Source: Acanthopleura granulata
Lineage: Eukaryota; Mollusca; Polyplacophora; Chitonida; Chitonidae
Reading direction: 5' to 3'
Length of the DNA stretch: 64,000 nucleotides
NCBI GenBank assembly: GCA_016165875.1
Contig: JABBOT010000002.1
Coordinates: forward strand, 37,227,868 to 37,291,867
The notes below the pieces were generated by a model. That model was given only the letters and a program-made list of their open reading frames with translations, ran no database searches and was not told the DNA's origin. The translations under genes were made by a program, and so were the position numbers. This document shows positions 61,001 through 64,000 of the stretch, one piece after another. Position 1 is the first letter of the stretch. Every line of letters begins with the position of its first letter.

Positions 61001-64000
61001 GTTAGATCCTGTGTGTTGTGTGACGATTTCAGTCAACGTCACGGGCTCTTACTCTAAAAACTAGTTTGTCAAGTATACTCCACCAAGCATCCTCACTGTA
61101 AGTTTCTTTAATGTTAAAAGGAGTCCAGCTTCTTATGGAAGTAAATGTAGATGGAATGTTCAGAACCCCTGGCTCTCTGCTTAGTAACTGTATCTAATTC
61201 ATTGCGTTGAGCAAGATCGCGCAATACAACTGAGATACGTATTTTGATCAACGAGAACTTATGAATTGGTATGATAGTCGAATTTGGATACACTCAGTGA
61301 ATGTGTTCACCTAAAAATTCACGTCTGGAAATTGCTGACTGCTTTCTCTTTGCATGACTCCGCCCTAATTTCTTGCTATATATGATTTGTTAGTACTTTG
61401 ATGGTTTGTTTGACGTTATTTTAGAATTGCATCTTACGGCGGATTTACGGTGCTTTTATTGCAATTATCTGTTGTGGTTGGCGGCTGTTATACGAAATCA
61501 CCGATCCGACGGTTGTTAAGATGCTTGTATGAGCTTTACGCTGTTTACACCAGACATGTTACAACCCTGATTTAAAATGTCAGGCTCCGGAAGCTAAGCT
61601 GAAAAGGCGCCATGCCAACTGTGTTTTGTCACTACTGAGTTCAACGATGTGCAACACAAGGTATGGGTTTTCCATCGACTGCGTCTGAGCCTGCCAGTAA
61701 AATAGAGCATTTGTTCGTCTGATGAGCAGGAAAAAAGCTGTAGATATAGTTTCAAACAGATCAGAGATAACATATCTTTAATGAATCAGATTAGCAAAAA
61801 ACAACCGTTCATGTTGGCTAAAAATACTCTAAGGGAGATACCACGGCTATATGTCTGTAAGTTACTATTGGGATGTTGCCGAAATGTTACTTATGCAATA
61901 ATCAAGATGGATTTTAAGTGGGAGCTTGTGTTAACTATGCATTAGAGCTACATTCTACGCTTTAATGCTTTAAGCAACAAAATTAGGATATATAGGGATT
62001 CCATTCTTATATCATAGAGAAAATCTTTAAAGAAATCAATTAATCTTCAAATAAAACACTTTAGAGGGAAGACGTATTAACCGATCGAAAGTGAACAGTT
62101 AGGCGGACATTCTGCATTATTAAAAGGATAAGAAAACGTTCGAATAATTGTTAACTTGGAATTTCAAAGTCACAAAAACAGTACCATAAAACAGAAGCTC
62201 TATATTTCTGCTAGATGCAGGTTTCTTGTACTAGAGCAAGTTTTTATGAATTTGTGGCATTCAAAATCAACAGAATTCTGTATATGTACAGGTCATATCC
62301 TGTCAAAAAAACACTGCTGGCAAATCCTATAAATTCAAAATTCCAGCAATCAAAAATGTTTGTCTTCTGTCACATGTTAGTTAACAGGCGGTGCCCTGTA
62401 AGTTGTGTGCACAACTGAATCTGTGATGTAAATGAACTTTGGGTTTCTATTGGCTAATGGACCACCAATCCAATAGGTTCACACAATACGTCCTCGAGAC
62501 AAATATATTTTTTGCCCTCCCTATTCGTCCTCTTGTAGAGCCCTAAAGTAAAAATTTTACACATTCAGTGACATTCATTTCCAGTGTTAATGATCTGAGA
62601 ATTTTTATATCTCTTTAAAGCTAATGGTGGACATTCCCAGTTATTTGTATAAGAACACAGACCACAAGATGAGAGACTGGCGGGACACACTACACAGAAG
62701 ATACATGGGGCCCTGGTTAGCGTTGATCATATACCACAGAAGACGGGGGAAGTGTTGGTAAAAGACAAGTACGTCTTTTGATCTTTCTGTTCTGGCCGGA
62801 AACATTATACCTTGTACCACGTTGGGCGAGTATTCTCTTCCATCAGACTTCATCATCGGTTCTCAGAAGCACACTCCACAGCCGATATACATGTATTATA
62901 CTATGCGACACAAGGATATTTTTCTGTCTCCACCATGTACGTCTTGAAGGAGCATCAGGATATTCACAACCTGAAGTTAATATACCTATTTGCATTATGT
63001 ACCAATGGCCCGAGCCAGAACAGTCTATATCAAGTGTATATTTCGTATATGTATGAAGAGGTGAATTCACTTCAAACAAACGTTTATCCTTTCCTTACAC
63101 TCGTAATTCTCTTATCATTGGAAAAACGTTATTGCGGGCGGCTCGTATCTGACAGAGCTTCTAGCATCCAAAGATATGGAGATTCTAAACTTAGTATTGT
63201 CACTATAATTTACTATGTTTATTTGTTTGCATTAGGCGTATTTTATGTGTGGTATATATAATATACTAACGACGGCCTACATGGCCTAGGTTGCAGGTTC
63301 TTGGTGTGGAACAGTCTTTCAAAGCAGCACCTGTTCCAGGCTGACACTCTATACCATCCACTTTCAGCAATGTTCACGTGTAAAGGTTCCGCAAAACATT
63401 GAATGATAAGATTTACGTTCTGTATGACTCCGGTAAGTCTGTTGATTAAATCACTATTCACTAAAACATGCTCGAAGTATGGTTTTCAAATATTAATATC
63501 TACTGCAATAAAGTAAAATACAATGAAGTATTTAAAGCAATGTGATGTGATTGCAATGTTCTTCATGTCCAGCTGACAGAACTTTTTCTGACTTGCGTAA
63601 TGAATACAGTTTGAATCGTGGACACTGTTCTAAGCGTCTCAGAACCTTAGTTGTATTTTGTGATTTATCCTTTTCCACTGGTTTCCACTTGCATGCAGAT
63701 GCCACAAAATTAGTCCAAACTGAAACCGTAAAATAAAACAGTGATGAACTCTTCTCGGCAGTAATAGGGACGAAACCTGACGCCACACATCTGTGGGATT
63801 CCTTCAGATGTTTAAGAGATGAAGCATGACTTTTTTATTTTTGATGTTTTTTTTAAAGCATTCACCATTGGTTTAAAAGGGATGGTGTTATCCATTTATA
63901 TTTTCCATAAGGGCTAAAAGCATTAATGTGGAATAGAACGTTCTAATCAGCATCTAGATTTCTCTTGTTTATTCACAAGGGATTACCTCCGTAAGAATGA
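55044..64000. other. No recognised gene; several short unexplained frames
   Basis: No transposon motif or known domain was recognised. Frames with a somewhat protein-like look are 56,679-56,906 (+), 57,863-58,072 (+), 58,879-59,097 (+, polar and charged, with DHSVPLEDILVAQADTKRMR), 59,759-59,959 (+) and the longest, 62,812-63,261 (+, 149 codons, rich in Tyr/Leu/Val at its end). Around 57,249-57,410 the plus strand reads MPFVQYQFLHGEEVVVYNMV, a stop, then DYNDLELVDEDLSPVIHFCF. None has paralogues in the window for comparison. Small exons of an intron-containing gene could hide here. Confidence 0.4.

Overview
This window looks like animal nuclear DNA, most likely from a mollusc or another lophotrochozoan. 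It is AT-rich and gene-poor, shows no bacterial gene organisation, and is full of decayed retroelements. It carries several tRNA-derived SINEs whose 3' ends share a tail (an AAGTGAAATATTCTTGAGTA core, then a GGCGTAAAACACCAAT-like end) that I associate with molluscan genomes. That taxonomic call rests on recognition, not on a search. I found no intact conventional protein-coding gene. Intron-containing genes cannot be excluded.

Layout. (1) 1-1,870: the tail of a non-LTR retrotransposon ORF1 with a CCHC zinc knuckle on the minus strand (3-300), then a long inverted repeat (1,395-1,870). (2) About 1,930-44,350: an old, mosaic, tandemly duplicated array. At least five partial copies (U1 1,930-13,690; U2 14,055-17,790; U3 17,850-27,760; U4 27,890-41,500; U5 41,570-44,350) share colinear blocks but differ by deletions, internal rearrangement and mobile insertions. 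The longest open frames in the array change freely between copies, so I treat them as chance ORFs. Copy-specific insertions include a SINE with a perfect 12-bp target duplication (17,301-17,639), further SINEs at 23,863-24,117 and 32,794-33,060, and a 4.1-kb decayed I/Jockey-group LINE on the minus strand (36,117-40,247). The LINE encodes an ORF1 remnant, an apurinic-like endonuclease, a reverse transcriptase (YVDD) and RNase H, and it replaces about 330 bp of the host unit. (3) 44,606-44,732: a snap-back palindrome. (4) 45,370-46,193: a decayed gene of the Crypton-derived tyrosine-recombinase-like family (DUF3504, as in KIAA1958/QRICH1/ZMYM proteins), cut off by a SINE fragment just before its catalytic HxxR box. 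(5) 46,490-54,380: a second, unrelated dispersed duplication of about 1.1 kb; its second copy holds a 356-bp MITE (53,832-54,187) with terminal inverted repeats, and the first copy preserves the empty site. (6) 54,380-64,000: no recognisable gene; a CCAAT/TATA-like cluster at 54,979-55,043 and a few short unexplained open frames.

Nothing here forms a working pathway. The window records successive duplication and insertion, and the relative order of several events can be read from which copies share which insertion.
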